Shown one piece after another: positions 23,520 to 33,061 of a stretch of DNA of 45,593 nt. The stretch lies in NCBI GenBank assembly GCA_016219115.1, contig JACRCH010000110.1, forward strand, positions 1 through 45,593. Direction: 5' to 3'. Every line of letters starts with the position of its first letter. The first letter of the stretch is position 1. The DNA comes from Deltaproteobacteria bacterium (lineage in GTDB: Bacteria; Desulfobacterota; GWC2-55-46). A program made the translations under genes and the position numbers. The notes under the pieces were generated by a model. It was not told where the DNA came from, did no database searches, and saw only the letters and a list, made by a program, of their open reading frames with translations.

Positions 23520-24053
23520 TTACGAACCGGCCCCGTTATTTTTGCGCGCCCTGCCCTTATCCTTCATGACCAGCACTATAGCGCCTATAAGGGCTACGAG
23601 CAGCAGGAGCGAGACGACCTCGAACGGGAATATGTACTGTGTGAAGAGGGTTTTTCCTATCACCTCGGTGTTCTTCGCAAGAGCGGCCTCGTTGTATATC
23701 CCGAGAGACGCGGAAAGCTTACCCCTCTTTATCATGTAGCCTATCATTACAAAGAGCGCGATGATCACACCCACCGCCGGCAGCCATTGGCTGTGGATAA
23801 ACTCCTTTGTCTTCTCCTTGCCGATATCCAGCACCATCACGGCGAACAGGAACAGGACCATGACCGCGCCGACATATATGAAGACCTGTACGGCCGCCAG
23901 GAACGGAGACCTCAAGAGGATAAAGAGCGCCGCTACCTGCAGCAGGCAGATGATAAGGTAAAAAGCGCTGTGTACGGCGTTCCTCACGGAGACGACAAGA
24001 ACGGCCGACACAACGGCCACAAGGGCGAATATGTAAAAGAATAACTGTTCCAT
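23520..24053 (-). CDS. nuoJ: NADH-quinone oxidoreductase subunit J
   Basis: A 177-residue membrane subunit with five hydrophobic helices. Family marks are SVRNAVHSAFYLIICLLQVA, then FLAAVQVFIYVGAVMVLFLF, the conserved helix whose pi-bulge takes part in coupling, and the C-terminal EVVSLLLLVALIGAIVLVMK. The C-terminus ends in a basic tail. It follows nuoI by 55 bases. Confidence 0.96.
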   Translation of the reverse strand: MEQLFFYIFALVAVVSAVLVVSVRNAVHSAFYLIICLLQVAALFILLRSPFLAAVQVFIYVGAVMVLFLFAVMVLDIGKEKTKEFIHSQWLPAVGVIIALFVMIGYMIKRGKLSASLGIYNEAALAKNTEVIGKTLFTQYIFPFEVVSLLLLVALIGAIVLVMKDKGRARKNNGAGS

Positions 24054-24108
24054 CTCTGTTTTCCCGGGCGATCTCAGTACCGCGCCCCGGCTCCCGAACT
24101 TTAAATTT

Positions 24109-24687
24109 TTACCAGGCCCTCTTCTTCGTAGCGCTGAGATCAGCCGTTACCTTTATGCCTGAAAGGGACCTTTCGAACTTCGCCTTGGCAACAAGCCCGC
24201 CTTCGATGCTCTCCGGGACTGGCTGCGGAAGAAGAAGCTCCTCCCTGTTCCTTACCGTACACTTAAAATCGGCGCAGGCAAGCTCGTATTCCCTGCCGAG
24301 CCTTACTGCCCTTGTCGGGCAGGCGTCCTCGCAGTAGCCGCAGTACAGGCACCTCACGAGGTTTACCTTCCAAATCTTGGCGACCCTGTCGGCGATACCT
24401 CTACCGGTGTCGTCCTCCATCGGGACTACCGTTATGCACGAGGTCGGGCAGGCCTTTACGCACAACTCGCAGGCGACACAGAGCTCCCTGCCGTGTTCAT
24501 CCCTGTTAAGGGTATGAACGCCCCTGAACCGCCTGTAGGGGATCCACTTCTCCTCATCCGGGTACCTGTGCGTGATGGACTTGGAGACATTGTACCCGAG
24601 CGTAATCCTCAAGCCCTTTACGAAGTCGGTAAAAAGGACTTTCTTTATGAGGTCCAGTATGTCTATGCCGCCCTTTTTATCGCTCAT
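24109..24687 (-). CDS. nuoI: NADH-quinone oxidoreductase subunit I
   Basis: A 192-residue ferredoxin-like subunit that holds clusters N6a and N6b on the way to quinone. The two 4Fe-4S motifs are CVACELCVKACPTSCITVVP and CLYCGYCEDACPTRAVRLGR. The N-terminal amphipathic part (FTDFVKGLRITLGYNVSKSI) docks on the membrane arm. The gene starts inside the nuoH stop as ATGA. The C-terminal 45 residues after the second cluster are longer than the minimal family core and basic, with no recognised motif. Confidence 0.97.
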   Translation of the reverse strand: MSDKKGGIDILDLIKKVLFTDFVKGLRITLGYNVSKSITHRYPDEEKWIPYRRFRGVHTLNRDEHGRELCVACELCVKACPTSCITVVPMEDDTGRGIADRVAKIWKVNLVRCLYCGYCEDACPTRAVRLGREYELACADFKCTVRNREELLLPQPVPESIEGGLVAKAKFERSLSGIKVTADLSATKKRAW

Positions 24688-25718
24688 ATTCTCATGAATC
24701 CTGTGATAAGTATGGTTACAAGTGATACCGGGATCAGTATCTTCCAGCCTATTGTCATGAGCTGGTCATACCTGTACCTGGGCAGAGTGAACCTGACCCA
24801 CATGAAGAAGTATATGAAGAAGACCACCTTGGCCACGAACCAGAAGATCGGCGGGATCGGCAGCGGGACCGGCAGAGGCGAGTTCCACCCGCCGAAAAAG
24901 AGTATTACCGTAAGTACCGATACCGATACCATCGCGACATACTCGGCGAGCATGAACAGGGCGAATTTCATTCCGCTGTACTCGGTATGGAAGCCGGCGC
25001 CGAGCGTTCCCTCGTCTTCAGGCAAATCGAAGGGGATACGGTTTATCTCGGCCAGCGAGCCGATGATGAATATCGCGCACCAGACGGGGCCCACCGGAAG
25101 ATAGAAGAAGTTCCAGTGCAGCAGGCTGCCGCCCTGGCTTTTTACTATCTCGACCAGGCTTAACGAATTGGAGAGCATGACCACGCCGATGGCGGCGAAG
25201 CTAATGGAAATCTCGTAGCTTATCATCTGGGCGGAAGACCTGAGTCCCCCTATGAGCGAGTACTTGCTGTTCGAGGCCCAGCCGCCGAGTATTATCCCGT
25301 AGATGCCGAGACCGGAGATCGCGAGTATGTAGAGTATCCCGACGTTCATGTCGGCGATATAGAGCGAGACCTCTTTGTTTATCACCGGAAGCATGATGTT
25401 TTCGCCGAACGGAATGGCGACAAAGACGGCGAACGCCGGGACCATCGCCAGAAGCGGCGCTATCGTGAAGAGGAACTTATCCGCCCTGTCCGGGACGATG
25501 TCCTCTTTCATCAGGAGCTTTATCATGTCCGCGAAAGGCTGCAGCAGCCCATGAGGGCCCACCCTCCAGGGGCCGAGCCTTACCTGGATGTGGCCGGCGA
25601 CCTTCCTCTCAAGCCAGGTAAGCGGCAGCGGCAGACCGAAAAGGATCATGGTCACCACCACCACTTTGACGGCTATCAGAACTACTTCCAATACGGTTGA
25701 TATATCCGGTATCATCAT
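24684..25718 (-). CDS. nuoH: NADH-quinone oxidoreductase subunit H
   Basis: A 344-residue membrane subunit forming much of the quinone-binding chamber. Diagnostic stretches are PLTWLERKVAGHIQVRLGPW, VGPHGLLQPFADMIKLLMKE, the acidic loop AEINRIPFDLPEDEGTLGAG, and FHTEYSGMKFALFMLAEYVA. The C-terminal helices around FMWVRFTLPRYRYDQLMTIG are typical. It overlaps nuoI by four bases downstream. Upstream, the usual nuoG-nuoH junction is interrupted by a cyclic-nucleotide-binding gene. Confidence 0.98.
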   Translation of the reverse strand: MMIPDISTVLEVVLIAVKVVVVTMILFGLPLPLTWLERKVAGHIQVRLGPWRVGPHGLLQPFADMIKLLMKEDIVPDRADKFLFTIAPLLAMVPAFAVFVAIPFGENIMLPVINKEVSLYIADMNVGILYILAISGLGIYGIILGGWASNSKYSLIGGLRSSAQMISYEISISFAAIGVVMLSNSLSLVEIVKSQGGSLLHWNFFYLPVGPVWCAIFIIGSLAEINRIPFDLPEDEGTLGAGFHTEYSGMKFALFMLAEYVAMVSVSVLTVILFFGGWNSPLPVPLPIPPIFWFVAKVVFFIYFFMWVRFTLPRYRYDQLMTIGWKILIPVSLVTILITGFMRI

Positions 25719-25765
25719 TTATGTCGTATGAAGCTGTTTTTTCGTTAAAAGCGCGATGAGTCCCT

Positions 25766-26236
25766 CTATCTTTTTCTGCCCCACATATAGTTTATCATCT
25801 CCAGATACCTTGAGTTCATGCCGCGCACTATCGAATGTATGGTGAAGACGATGTTTTTGAGGAGCTTGTAGATGATCCTCGGGTTTCCGTCGACCAGCGT
25901 CTCAAAATCAGCCTTCTCTATCACATAGGTCTCAAGGTCAGACACGGCCACGATCGTCGCTGAGCGGGGCCTTCCGTCAAGAAAACTCATCTCGCCGAAT
26001 ATCTCTCCGTCCTTCATGATGGTGAGCGTGAAGAGCTCTCCGTCCGGGGCGGTCTTGCAGGCCTTTACCTCGCCCCTCCTGATGACATAGAGCGAATGGC
26101 CGTCCTCGCTCTCCTTGAATATCGTATCGCCGGTCTTGAAGTCCTTTTTCTTGACGACGGTCGCGATCGTCTCGACCTCTTTATCGGTGAGGTCGTGAAA
26201 AAAGGGGGTCTCTCTGAGCAATTTCGGATCTACCAT
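25766..26236 (-). CDS. Free-standing cyclic-nucleotide-binding domain protein in the nuo operon
   Basis: A 156-residue single-domain protein of the cAMP/cGMP-binding (cNMP) fold: early helices LLRETPFFHDLTDKEVETIA, a beta-roll with KTGDTIFKESEDGHSLYVIR and GEVKACKTAPDG, then the phosphate-binding cassette GEIFGEMSFLDGRPRSATIV. The Glu and Arg that hold ribose and phosphate in this family are both present, so nucleotide binding is likely. The C-terminal helices (LLKNIVFTIHSIVRGMNSRY) replace the Crp winged helix, so it should not bind DNA. It sits between nuoG (55-base gap) and nuoH (47-base gap) on the same strand, and is therefore co-transcribed with complex I. It may sense a nucleotide and act on the complex or another partner; that role is inference. 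Confidence 0.9.
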   Translation of the reverse strand: MVDPKLLRETPFFHDLTDKEVETIATVVKKKDFKTGDTIFKESEDGHSLYVIRRGEVKACKTAPDGELFTLTIMKDGEIFGEMSFLDGRPRSATIVAVSDLETYVIEKADFETLVDGNPRIIYKLLKNIVFTIHSIVRGMNSRYLEMINYMWGRKR

Positions 26237-26291
26237 GATCTACCTCCGCCTTGTTTAGTGCAGGCGCTCTGTACGAGCGGCGTGTGCCTGC

Positions 26292-28793
26292 CTATTGATT
26301 GGCCCTTGTTATGCTGACCCTTGGCACGCCTTCACCCCTTCTGAAAAACCTGTTTACCTCGGCGTCTTCGAAGGACTCGGGTATGAAGGCGACCCGGCTT
26401 TTTGAGCCTGTGCTCGTTTTGAGGGTCGCAAGGACCTCGTGGTTCTTCCCTTTAACCTTTACCTTTTCTCCGCTTACGAAGCCGAGCCTGGCGGCATCGT
26501 CTTCGCATATCTCCACGGTCGCGCCCTTTATAAGGCCCAAAAGCGTCTCGGATTTTCTTGAGAACCTACCGAGATGAAAAAGATGGCTCCCTGTCACGAG
26601 CGCGAAGGAGTGTTCTTCCATTCTGCTTGAAACGGCCTTTGAGGCAAACTCCCCGGCGGCCGGAAGAACGCCAGCCGCGCATTTCACGAGGGCCGCCCTG
26701 TTGTCGAGCCGGTTGTCGCTGTTCTTCTTGTTGTTGAAGAGGAGGCTGACGTCAGAGTACATCGGGTTTACTTGTCTTATCTCATCGAGGACGAGTACGG
26801 CGTTCTTGGGCCCGAACGAACCGTCGAACAACTCCCCTACGGCCCTTATGATGTCAAGATCGCGTTTGGCCTTGCCGGGCAGCGCGAGGAGCTTCCTTAT
26901 ACTCTGGGCCCTGCCCTCCTGATTGGTGAACATCCCTTCCTTTTCGCTGAAACTTGCGCCCGGAAGGATCACATGCGCCAGCTTGGCGGTCTCGGACATG
27001 AATATGTCCTGGACCACGAGGAACCTGACCTTTGAAAGCGCCGTTCTGGCGAACTCCCTGTCGGGATAATCGGATATTATATCCTCCCCGACCACGTAAA
27101 GGGCGTCTATCTCTCCCCTCATGGCGGCCTCAAGCAGGGCTTCCGTGTCCATACCCTTTTCAGCCGTTGCGTAGCCGGGGCCGAACGACGGGTGGACTCC
27201 CATCTCCCAGGCGCCCCTCTGGTTACACCTGTCGAGGGTCGGCATAACGGTGACCTTCTTGCCGAGGTTCTTCAAAACATCCTTCAGGAGCGCTAGTCCC
27301 GATGTCCCGTCGGGGAACCTTAAGAACTCGGTGCCGGCTACTATCGCCACGGACTGCGAAGCGCTGAGTCTCTTCGCTATATCGGTTATCTCGTCAACGC
27401 CCACGCCGGCCGCTGTCAGAAGGTCTACCATCTTTGAGTCTTTTATCGCCTTGAGCTTCTCGGCCTCTGAAAGCTTTCCAGCGTTTATGACCAGGGTTAT
27501 CGCGTCAAGCACCGCCTTTTCAGCAGCCGGGAGGTGTCTGAGCTTGACATTGGCGGAGCTGTCGAGCTTCATCGCCCTCGGTGAGGCTATTATGAGGTTC
27601 ATCCTCCTGTTGGACGAGATACGTCTTACGATGTATTCGGATACCGGGTTCTCATCCGAGATGTGGCTGCCTATTATAAGGACGGTGTCGGCCTCCATGC
27701 AGTCGAATATCGACACGCCGCCTTCGTTCATCGAGGCGGCGTGGATGAACGCCGAGGCGGCATCGGAATTCCACCTTGAGCTTGAATCGATGTTGGGGCT
27801 ACCGAATACGGTCCGCATAAGCTTCTGGAATAGATACAGCTCCTCGTTGGTAAGCGTGGCCGCGGCTACTCCGCCGATGTGTTTGCCTTCCTTCCCGGAA
27901 AAACCGTCTTTTACGGAGGCAAGGGCCTCAGCCCAGGTCGCCGCCTGATGCCTTATAAGGGGCTTCGTTATCCTTTCGGCGCTGTTTACGAAGTCGCAGC
28001 CGAACCTGCCTCTCGCGCACAGCGTTTCGCTGTTAAGACCGACCCCGAGTTGTGCCCTGGCACGGAGCAGTTGCCCGTCCCTCTCCTCGATGACCATCCT
28101 GCAACCTGTGGCGCAATACGGACAGATGGTGTCGGCGCCTTTCAGGTCCCATGGCCTGCTCTTGTACCTGTAAGGGAGCCTCATGAAGCATCCGACCGGG
28201 CATACCTCTATGCAGTTGCCGTCCATGTCACAGTCCAAAAAGGTCCTGTTGAAACTCGTGGGCTCCTGGTGGTCTCCCCTTCCGAGCGCCCCGAGCACAT
28301 TCCTGCCGACTACCTCCCTGCAGACCCTGACGCACTTCATGCACTGGACGCAGCGGTTAGAGTTCTTTATGATGACCTGGCTTAAGACATAGTCCTTTTC
28401 ATGGAACTTGAACTTGGGCTCGGCGTGTCTGCCCGTGCGGGGGCCGTACTTGTGAACCATGTCCTGCAGCTCGCACTCGCCGCCCTTGTCGCACACCGGG
28501 CAGTCCAGCGCGTGGTTTGCGAGCAGGAACTCAAGGACCCCGGCCCTGGCGGAAGCGACCGTGGAGCTGTCGGTATTGATGGACATCCCGTGGAGCACGG
28601 GGGTTATGCAGGAAGGCTGGAGCTTTCTCTGGCCTTCGATCTCCACCAGACACATCCTGCACGAGCCTATGCCCATCAGGTCGGCCTGGTAGCAGAAGGT
28701 CGGTATCTCGTAGCCGGCCTTCCGTGCCGCGTCCAGTATGAGGGTGTTGTCCTCTACCGTGATCTCTTTTCCGTTTATCTTTATTGTTGCCAT
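26292..28793 (-). CDS. nuoG: NADH-quinone oxidoreductase subunit G
   Basis: An 833-residue iron-sulfur subunit of the peripheral arm. The N-terminal 2Fe-2S domain has CYQADLMGIGSCRMCLVEIE and a later Cys in LQPSCITPV. The His/Cys cluster region includes HALDCPVCDKGGECELQ. Further 4Fe-4S motifs are NRCVQCMKCVRVCREVVGR and CIEVCPVGCF. Another Cys set, GADTICPYCATGCRMVIEER, begins the molybdopterin-oxidoreductase-like domain that fills the remaining 600 residues and is catalytically inactive in this family. The C-terminal domain is shorter and more diverged than in E. coli. It lies 28 bases after nuoF. Confidence 0.96.
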   Translation of the reverse strand: MATIKINGKEITVEDNTLILDAARKAGYEIPTFCYQADLMGIGSCRMCLVEIEGQRKLQPSCITPVLHGMSINTDSSTVASARAGVLEFLLANHALDCPVCDKGGECELQDMVHKYGPRTGRHAEPKFKFHEKDYVLSQVIIKNSNRCVQCMKCVRVCREVVGRNVLGALGRGDHQEPTSFNRTFLDCDMDGNCIEVCPVGCFMRLPYRYKSRPWDLKGADTICPYCATGCRMVIEERDGQLLRARAQLGVGLNSETLCARGRFGCDFVNSAERITKPLIRHQAATWAEALASVKDGFSGKEGKHIGGVAAATLTNEELYLFQKLMRTVFGSPNIDSSSRWNSDAASAFIHAASMNEGGVSIFDCMEADTVLIIGSHISDENPVSEYIVRRISSNRRMNLIIASPRAMKLDSSANVKLRHLPAAEKAVLDAITLVINAGKLSEAEKLKAIKDSKMVDLLTAAGVGVDEITDIAKRLSASQSVAIVAGTEFLRFPDGTSGLALLKDVLKNLGKKVTVMPTLDRCNQRGAWEMGVHPSFGPGYATAEKGMDTEALLEAAMRGEIDALYVVGEDIISDYPDREFARTALSKVRFLVVQDIFMSETAKLAHVILPGASFSEKEGMFTNQEGRAQSIRKLLALPGKAKRDLDIIRAVGELFDGSFGPKNAVLVLDEIRQVNPMYSDVSLLFNNKKNSDNRLDNRAALVKCAAGVLPAAGEFASKAVSSRMEEHSFALVTGSHLFHLGRFSRKSETLLGLIKGATVEICEDDAARLGFVSGEKVKVKGKNHEVLATLKTSTGSKSRVAFIPESFEDAEVNRFFRRGEGVPRVSITRANQ

Positions 28794-28821
28794 GTCGTCA
28801 ATTCACTTGTCCGGGTTTGTC

Positions 28822-30084
28822 TTATGAAGCCATGCATTTTTTATGGTCTATGTGGTACTGGAACTCTTCCCTGAAGTTCTTAAGCGCACCCCTTAAGGCC
28901 ATCACCGCGCCGTCGCCCAGCGGACAGAAGGTGCGGCCGAATATGTTGCCGCATAAGCTCTCAATGAGATCTATGTCACCGGGACGGCCCTCTCCGTGCT
29001 CGAGTCGTTTGAGGACCTTGGTGAGCCATGGCGTGCCGTCGCGGCACGGGGTGCATTTGCCGCATGACTCATGGCTGAAGAACCTGTTCGTTATGAAAGC
29101 GGCCTTGACCATGCAGGTCGACTCGTCCATCACAATGACCGCTCCGGAGCCGAGCATGCTGCCCTTTGCCGCAAGGGAATCGAAATCAAGCGGCGTGTCG
29201 AGGTCTTTGGGCGTCAACAACGGCGCGCTCACGCCCCCGGGGATAACGGCCTTGAGGGCCCTGTCTTCCCTGAGCATCCCGCCGCAGTGGTTGAATATGA
29301 GGTCTCTTAATGTTGTGCCCATCGGAAGCTCGTAGAGCCCGGGTTTTTTAACATGTCCGCTCACGCCGTAGATCTTCGGCCCGGGGCTCTTCTCTGGCCC
29401 TATGGATGAGAACCACTTGGGCCCCTTCTCGATTATCGCCGGGATGCACGCTAGCGTCTCGACGTTGTTTATGACGGTGGGCTTGCCGTACAGGCCCGCG
29501 AGCGCCGGGAAAGGAGGCTTCTTCCTGGGCTGGGCCCTGTAGCCTTCGATAGATTCAAGCAGGGCGGTCTCCTCGCCGCAGATATACGCGCCGAAGCCCC
29601 TGTGGATATGCATGTCGAGGTTGAAGCCGCTTCCGAGGATGTTTTTGCCGAGATAGCCTTTGGCGTAGGCCTCCTTTATCGCCTCATCAAGCCTGTTGGC
29701 GCCGAAAACAAACTCGCCCCTTATATATATGTAGGCGTTGGCAGCCCCGATGGCGTAACATGTTAACATCATCCCCTCTAAAAGGAGATGCGGGTCGTTG
29801 TCTATTATCGCCCGGTCCTTATAAGTGCCCGGCTCGCCCTCATCGGCGTTGCAGCAGAGGTACTTCGGGATCGTCGGGTCCTTGGGTATGAAACTCCACT
29901 TGAGGCCCGTTGAGAAACCCGCCCCACCTCTTCCCCTTAACCCCGAGTCCTTCACCATCTGGATGATGTTATCGGGCTTGAGCTTGAGGGCCTCGGCGAA
30001 AGCCTTGTACCCGCCGTTCCTGACATAGTTATCAAGCTTGTGGGATCCGGGCTTGTCTATGTTTTTTAAGAGGATCTTTTCCAT
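28822..30084 (-). CDS. nuoF: NADH-quinone oxidoreductase subunit F
   Basis: The 420-residue FMN- and NADH-binding subunit where electrons enter complex I. It shows the FMN/NADH glycine-rich site GLRGRGGAGFSTGLKWSFIP, the second loop GFGAYICGEETALLESIEGY, and the N3 cluster cysteines in SCGKCTPCRDG plus CGNIFGRTFCPLGDGAV. Length is normal for the family without an N-terminal extension. It follows nuoE after 77 bases and precedes nuoG. The presence of E, F and G shows the complex accepts NADH directly rather than ferredoxin or F420. Confidence 0.98.
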   Translation of the reverse strand: MEKILLKNIDKPGSHKLDNYVRNGGYKAFAEALKLKPDNIIQMVKDSGLRGRGGAGFSTGLKWSFIPKDPTIPKYLCCNADEGEPGTYKDRAIIDNDPHLLLEGMMLTCYAIGAANAYIYIRGEFVFGANRLDEAIKEAYAKGYLGKNILGSGFNLDMHIHRGFGAYICGEETALLESIEGYRAQPRKKPPFPALAGLYGKPTVINNVETLACIPAIIEKGPKWFSSIGPEKSPGPKIYGVSGHVKKPGLYELPMGTTLRDLIFNHCGGMLREDRALKAVIPGGVSAPLLTPKDLDTPLDFDSLAAKGSMLGSGAVIVMDESTCMVKAAFITNRFFSHESCGKCTPCRDGTPWLTKVLKRLEHGEGRPGDIDLIESLCGNIFGRTFCPLGDGAVMALRGALKNFREEFQYHIDHKKCMAS

Positions 30085-30161
30085 TTCCGATTATAGTCCG
30101 CTGAGCCTTCTATTTTCCGGCGCGCCCTCAGAAAGCCAGGTGCGACGGCCGTTCACTTTCG

Positions 30162-30632
30162 CTATACGAGCTTCTTAATTATCTCGTCTACCTTCTGTTC
30201 CGTCAGGTTCTCGAAATAATCGTCGTTTATCTGCATCATCGGGGCGGTCCCGCAAGAGCCGAGACACTCCACCGTAGAGAGCGTGAACCTGTTGTCCGGG
30301 GTCGTCTCTCCCGTCTTTATGTTCAGGGACTTTTCCATGTACTTGATGATATGCTCGGCGCCCAGAAGCGAGCATGAGATGTTACGGCATACCTGTACAT
30401 GGTATTTGCCCACGGGTTTGCGGATGTTGTACATCGTATAGAAGGCCGCCGCCGCGTTCACCTCAACGGGGTTCATCTCAAGCATCGCGGCGACATCTTC
30501 CATGTCAGAGCGCTCAAGATGGCCGCCGCGGTCATGCTGGGCGATCCTCAAGGCGTCCATAACAGCGGACCTCTTGTTAGGGTACTTTTTTAGAGCCGCC
30601 TCTATCTCTTTTTTCGCTTTATCCGAGAGCAT
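30162..30632 (-). CDS. nuoE: NADH-quinone oxidoreductase subunit E
   Basis: A thioredoxin-fold 2Fe-2S subunit that pairs with NuoF. I choose the ATG at 30632 (156 residues, MLSDKAKKEIEAALKKYPNK) over a GTG at 30686, because the extra 18 residues look non-conserved and would overlap the nuoD stop. Cluster N1a ligands are the C-x4-C in VQVCRNISCSLLG and the C-x3-C in TVECLGSCGTAPMMQIND. The N-terminal helical segment and VNAAAAFYTMYNIRKPVGKY are standard for the family. Confidence 0.96.
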   Translation of the reverse strand: MLSDKAKKEIEAALKKYPNKRSAVMDALRIAQHDRGGHLERSDMEDVAAMLEMNPVEVNAAAAFYTMYNIRKPVGKYHVQVCRNISCSLLGAEHIIKYMEKSLNIKTGETTPDNRFTLSTVECLGSCGTAPMMQINDDYFENLTEQKVDEIIKKLV

Positions 30633-30673
30633 ATATTTACTGTGCTGCCTTTTTGTATTTTGTACTTTGGCGC

Positions 30674-31864
30674 TTACTTGTCGCACTCTCCGAAGACCGG
30701 GTCAAGACTCGATATTATGGCTATGACGTCGGCAAGGTACCTGCCCCTTGACATCGTCCTTACGCTCTGGAGGTTCATGAAGGTCGGCACCCTCAGTTTA
30801 AGCCTGTACGGTTTTTCAGAGCCGTCGCTTACTATATAAACGCCCAGTTCGCCCTTGGGGGCCTCGATCGACGAGTAGACCTCTCCCCTGGGTACCTTGA
30901 AGCCCTGTGATACGTATTTGAAATGGTGGATTAGGGCTTCCATGTTCTTGTAGACATCCGGTTTTGGCGGCGGGACTATCTCCGGCATAGCGACATTGAA
31001 CGGGCCGTCCGGCAGGTCTTGCAATGCCTGCTTTATGATGCGCATCGACTGCTTTATCTCTTCGAACCTCATGTTGTAGCGGTCGAAACAGTCGCCGTTC
31101 TCCCCTGTAGGCACATCGAAATCGAACCTGTCATATACAAGGTACGGCTCGTCCTTCCTTATGTCCCACTTAACGCCGCTCGCCCTCAGGGCCGGGCCGC
31201 TTAAACCGAGGCTTATCGCTTCTTCGGCCGATATCACGCCTACACCCTTGTTCCTCTGGATCCAGATCCTGTTGCCGATCAGCAGTCTTTCGTATTCGTC
31301 GAACCTTGAGGGGAAGATATCCAGCATCCTTTCGACCGCCTCTTTGCACTGGGGGGTGAAGTCATACCTTACCCCGCCGACCCTCATATATGAGAGCGTC
31401 ATCCGCGCCCCGCATAACATCTCGAAGATGTCGAGGACGACTTCACGCTCTCTCATCGCGTAAAGGAGTATCGACATGGCTCCGAGGTCCAGGGCCCAGG
31501 CCCCGAGGGCCAGAAGATGGCCGGCCATCCTGGAAAGCTCGGCGGCTATTACCCTTATGTACTTGGCCCTCTCCGTTATCTCGATGTCCAAAAGCTTCTC
31601 GACGGCCTGCACGTACGCCAGGTTGTTGCTCATGGCGCTCATGTAATCGAGCCTGTCGGTGTAAGGCACGAACTGGTGATAGAGCAGGTTCTCGGCTATC
31701 TTCTCGGTGCCCCTGTGGAGATACCCGATATCCGGCTCGATATCGATGATGGTCTCGCCCTGCATATTGAGGATGATGTGCAGGACCCCGTGTGTGGAGG
31801 GGTGCTGCGGCCCCATATGCATCGTTACCTGTCTGGTTTCTATTATCTCTTCTTTATCCGGCAT
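30674..31864 (-). CDS. nuoD: NADH-quinone oxidoreductase subunit D
   Basis: A 396-residue subunit related to the large subunit of NiFe hydrogenases but without the metal ligands; with NuoB it forms the quinone-reduction site. Marks are MHMGPQHPSTHGVLHIILNM, the quinone-site loop DIGYLHRGTEKIAENLLYHQ, DYMSAMSNNLAYVQAVEKLL, and the C-terminal RVPTFMNLQSVRTMSRGRYL then DVIAIISSLDPVFGECD. It is a separate gene from nuoC, unlike the fused nuoCD of enterobacteria, and follows nuoC by 42 bases. Confidence 0.98.
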   Translation of the reverse strand: MPDKEEIIETRQVTMHMGPQHPSTHGVLHIILNMQGETIIDIEPDIGYLHRGTEKIAENLLYHQFVPYTDRLDYMSAMSNNLAYVQAVEKLLDIEITERAKYIRVIAAELSRMAGHLLALGAWALDLGAMSILLYAMREREVVLDIFEMLCGARMTLSYMRVGGVRYDFTPQCKEAVERMLDIFPSRFDEYERLLIGNRIWIQRNKGVGVISAEEAISLGLSGPALRASGVKWDIRKDEPYLVYDRFDFDVPTGENGDCFDRYNMRFEEIKQSMRIIKQALQDLPDGPFNVAMPEIVPPPKPDVYKNMEALIHHFKYVSQGFKVPRGEVYSSIEAPKGELGVYIVSDGSEKPYRLKLRVPTFMNLQSVRTMSRGRYLADVIAIISSLDPVFGECDK

Positions 31865-31906
31865 TTTCTTTTTCGAAGGTTTTATTTTTCGGCGATTTCC
31901 AGCTTC

Positions 31907-32437
31907 TTAATCAGTAATGCCCTCCGGCTCTTTCTCCACGCCGTTTGGGTTATACCTGTCCTTGTAGCCCCTCAACGGATAGTCCTTACGGAGCGGGTAG
32001 CCCTCCCAGTCTTCGGCCATGTAGATCCTTTTCATGTTGGGGTGCCCGTCGAAGACTATCCCGAACATGTCGTAGGCTTCCCTCTCGGGCCAGTTCGCGC
32101 CGGGCCATATCGAGGTGACGGAGGGGACGGTCTCGCCTTCGTTCACCCTTACCTTGACCCTGATCCTGTGCTTCTTCTGTATGGAGTAGAGGTGGTAGAC
32201 TACCTCGAACCTGGGGTTCTCGCCGAAGTAATCGGCCCCGACGACATCGACTATATAGTTCATCCTCAGGTCAGGGTCGATCCTGAGAAAATTACAGAGG
32301 TTCCTGACGGCGGCCGTCTCGACCAGGTGAGTTACCTCTCCCCTGAAGACGACGGTGTCGAGTATCTGGTCCCTGAAGGCCTCTTTGACCTTCTTTACCA
32401 GAACGGAATCTTCTACGTTCATGACGGCTGCGCTCAT
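31907..32437 (-). CDS. nuoC: NADH-quinone oxidoreductase subunit C
   Basis: A 176-residue subunit of the 30-kDa family in the connecting module of complex I. The signature ERE(A/T)-D-FG appears as [20 protein letters not shown], followed by [20 protein letters not shown]. The first 25 residues are variable and a later in-frame ATG exists at residue 6. The start overlaps the nuoB stop by four bases, so the two are coupled. Confidence 0.97.
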   Translation of the reverse strand: MSAAVMNVEDSVLVKKVKEAFRDQILDTVVFRGEVTHLVETAAVRNLCNFLRIDPDLRMNYIVDVVGADYFGENPRFEVVYHLYSIQKKHRIRVKVRVNEGETVPSVTSIWPGANWPEREAYDMFGIVFDGHPNMKRIYMAEDWEGYPLRKDYPLRGYKDRYNPNGVEKEPEGITD

Positions 32438-33003
32438 TTGCTTATCCTGATATTCCTCTCTTCAAGTATGAACGGGTTCTCTTTCTTTATCTTCTCCATA
32501 AGCTGGAGGAAGCCGAAAAGCAGCGCGTCAGGCCTCGGGGGGCATCCGGGTATGTAGACATCGACCGGGATGACAAGGTCGGTGCCCTGTACGACAGAGT
32601 ATGTGTTGTAAGGCCCGCCCGAGGAGGCGCACCCGCCCTGGGCTATGACCCACCTCGGCTCGGCCATCTGGTCATAGAGCTTTTTGACGGCCGGGGCGAT
32701 CTTTTTAGTCATCGTGCCAGCTACGACCATGACATCCGACTGGCGCGGAGAAGGCCTGAAAACTATCCCGAACCTGTCCGTGTCGTAACGGGAGCAGCCG
32801 GCGGCAATCATCTCGATGGCGCAGCACGCCAGCCCGAAGGTCATCGGCCACAGCGCCGAGGTGCGGCCCCAGTTGACGACGTCGCCCACGACGGGGTTGT
32901 GCTTTACCGCCTTGATGACAGGGTTGTTCCTTAACATATCCGCCACGCCCTCGAGCGTGGTGAAAAGGACCGATTCTTCCAAAGGGTTCTTCTGTTCGTA
33001 CAT
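32434..33003 (-). CDS. nuoB: NADH-quinone oxidoreductase subunit B
   Basis: A 189-residue subunit carrying cluster N2, the last iron-sulfur centre before quinone. The four ligands sit in [20 protein letters not shown] (adjacent Cys pair), [19 protein letters not shown] and [21 protein letters not shown] clear [20 protein letters not shown] segment supports the family. It lies 58 bases after nuoA. Confidence 0.98.
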   Translation of the reverse strand: MYEQKNPLEESVLFTTLEGVADMLRNNPVIKAVKHNPVVGDVVNWGRTSALWPMTFGLACCAIEMIAAGCSRYDTDRFGIVFRPSPRQSDVMVVAGTMTKKIAPAVKKLYDQMAEPRWVIAQGGCASSGGPYNTYSVVQGTDLVIPVDVYIPGCPPRPDALLFGFLQLMEKIKKENPFILEERNIRISK

Positions 33004-33061
33004 GGCTACCTTTGCTTTATTGACGCCCGTTCCGCTGCTTTCCCGATGAGACTCAAGGGTC

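Noticed and set aside
27250-27948. 232-residue plus-strand frame antisense to nuoG
   Set aside because: The composition is the mirror of nuoG codons, with no motif and no ribosome-binding site.
31517-32557. 346-residue plus-strand open frame antisense to nuoC and nuoD
   Set aside because: It is an exact shadow of two unmistakable complex I genes, a common effect of GC-rich codon use, and its translation has no domain pattern.
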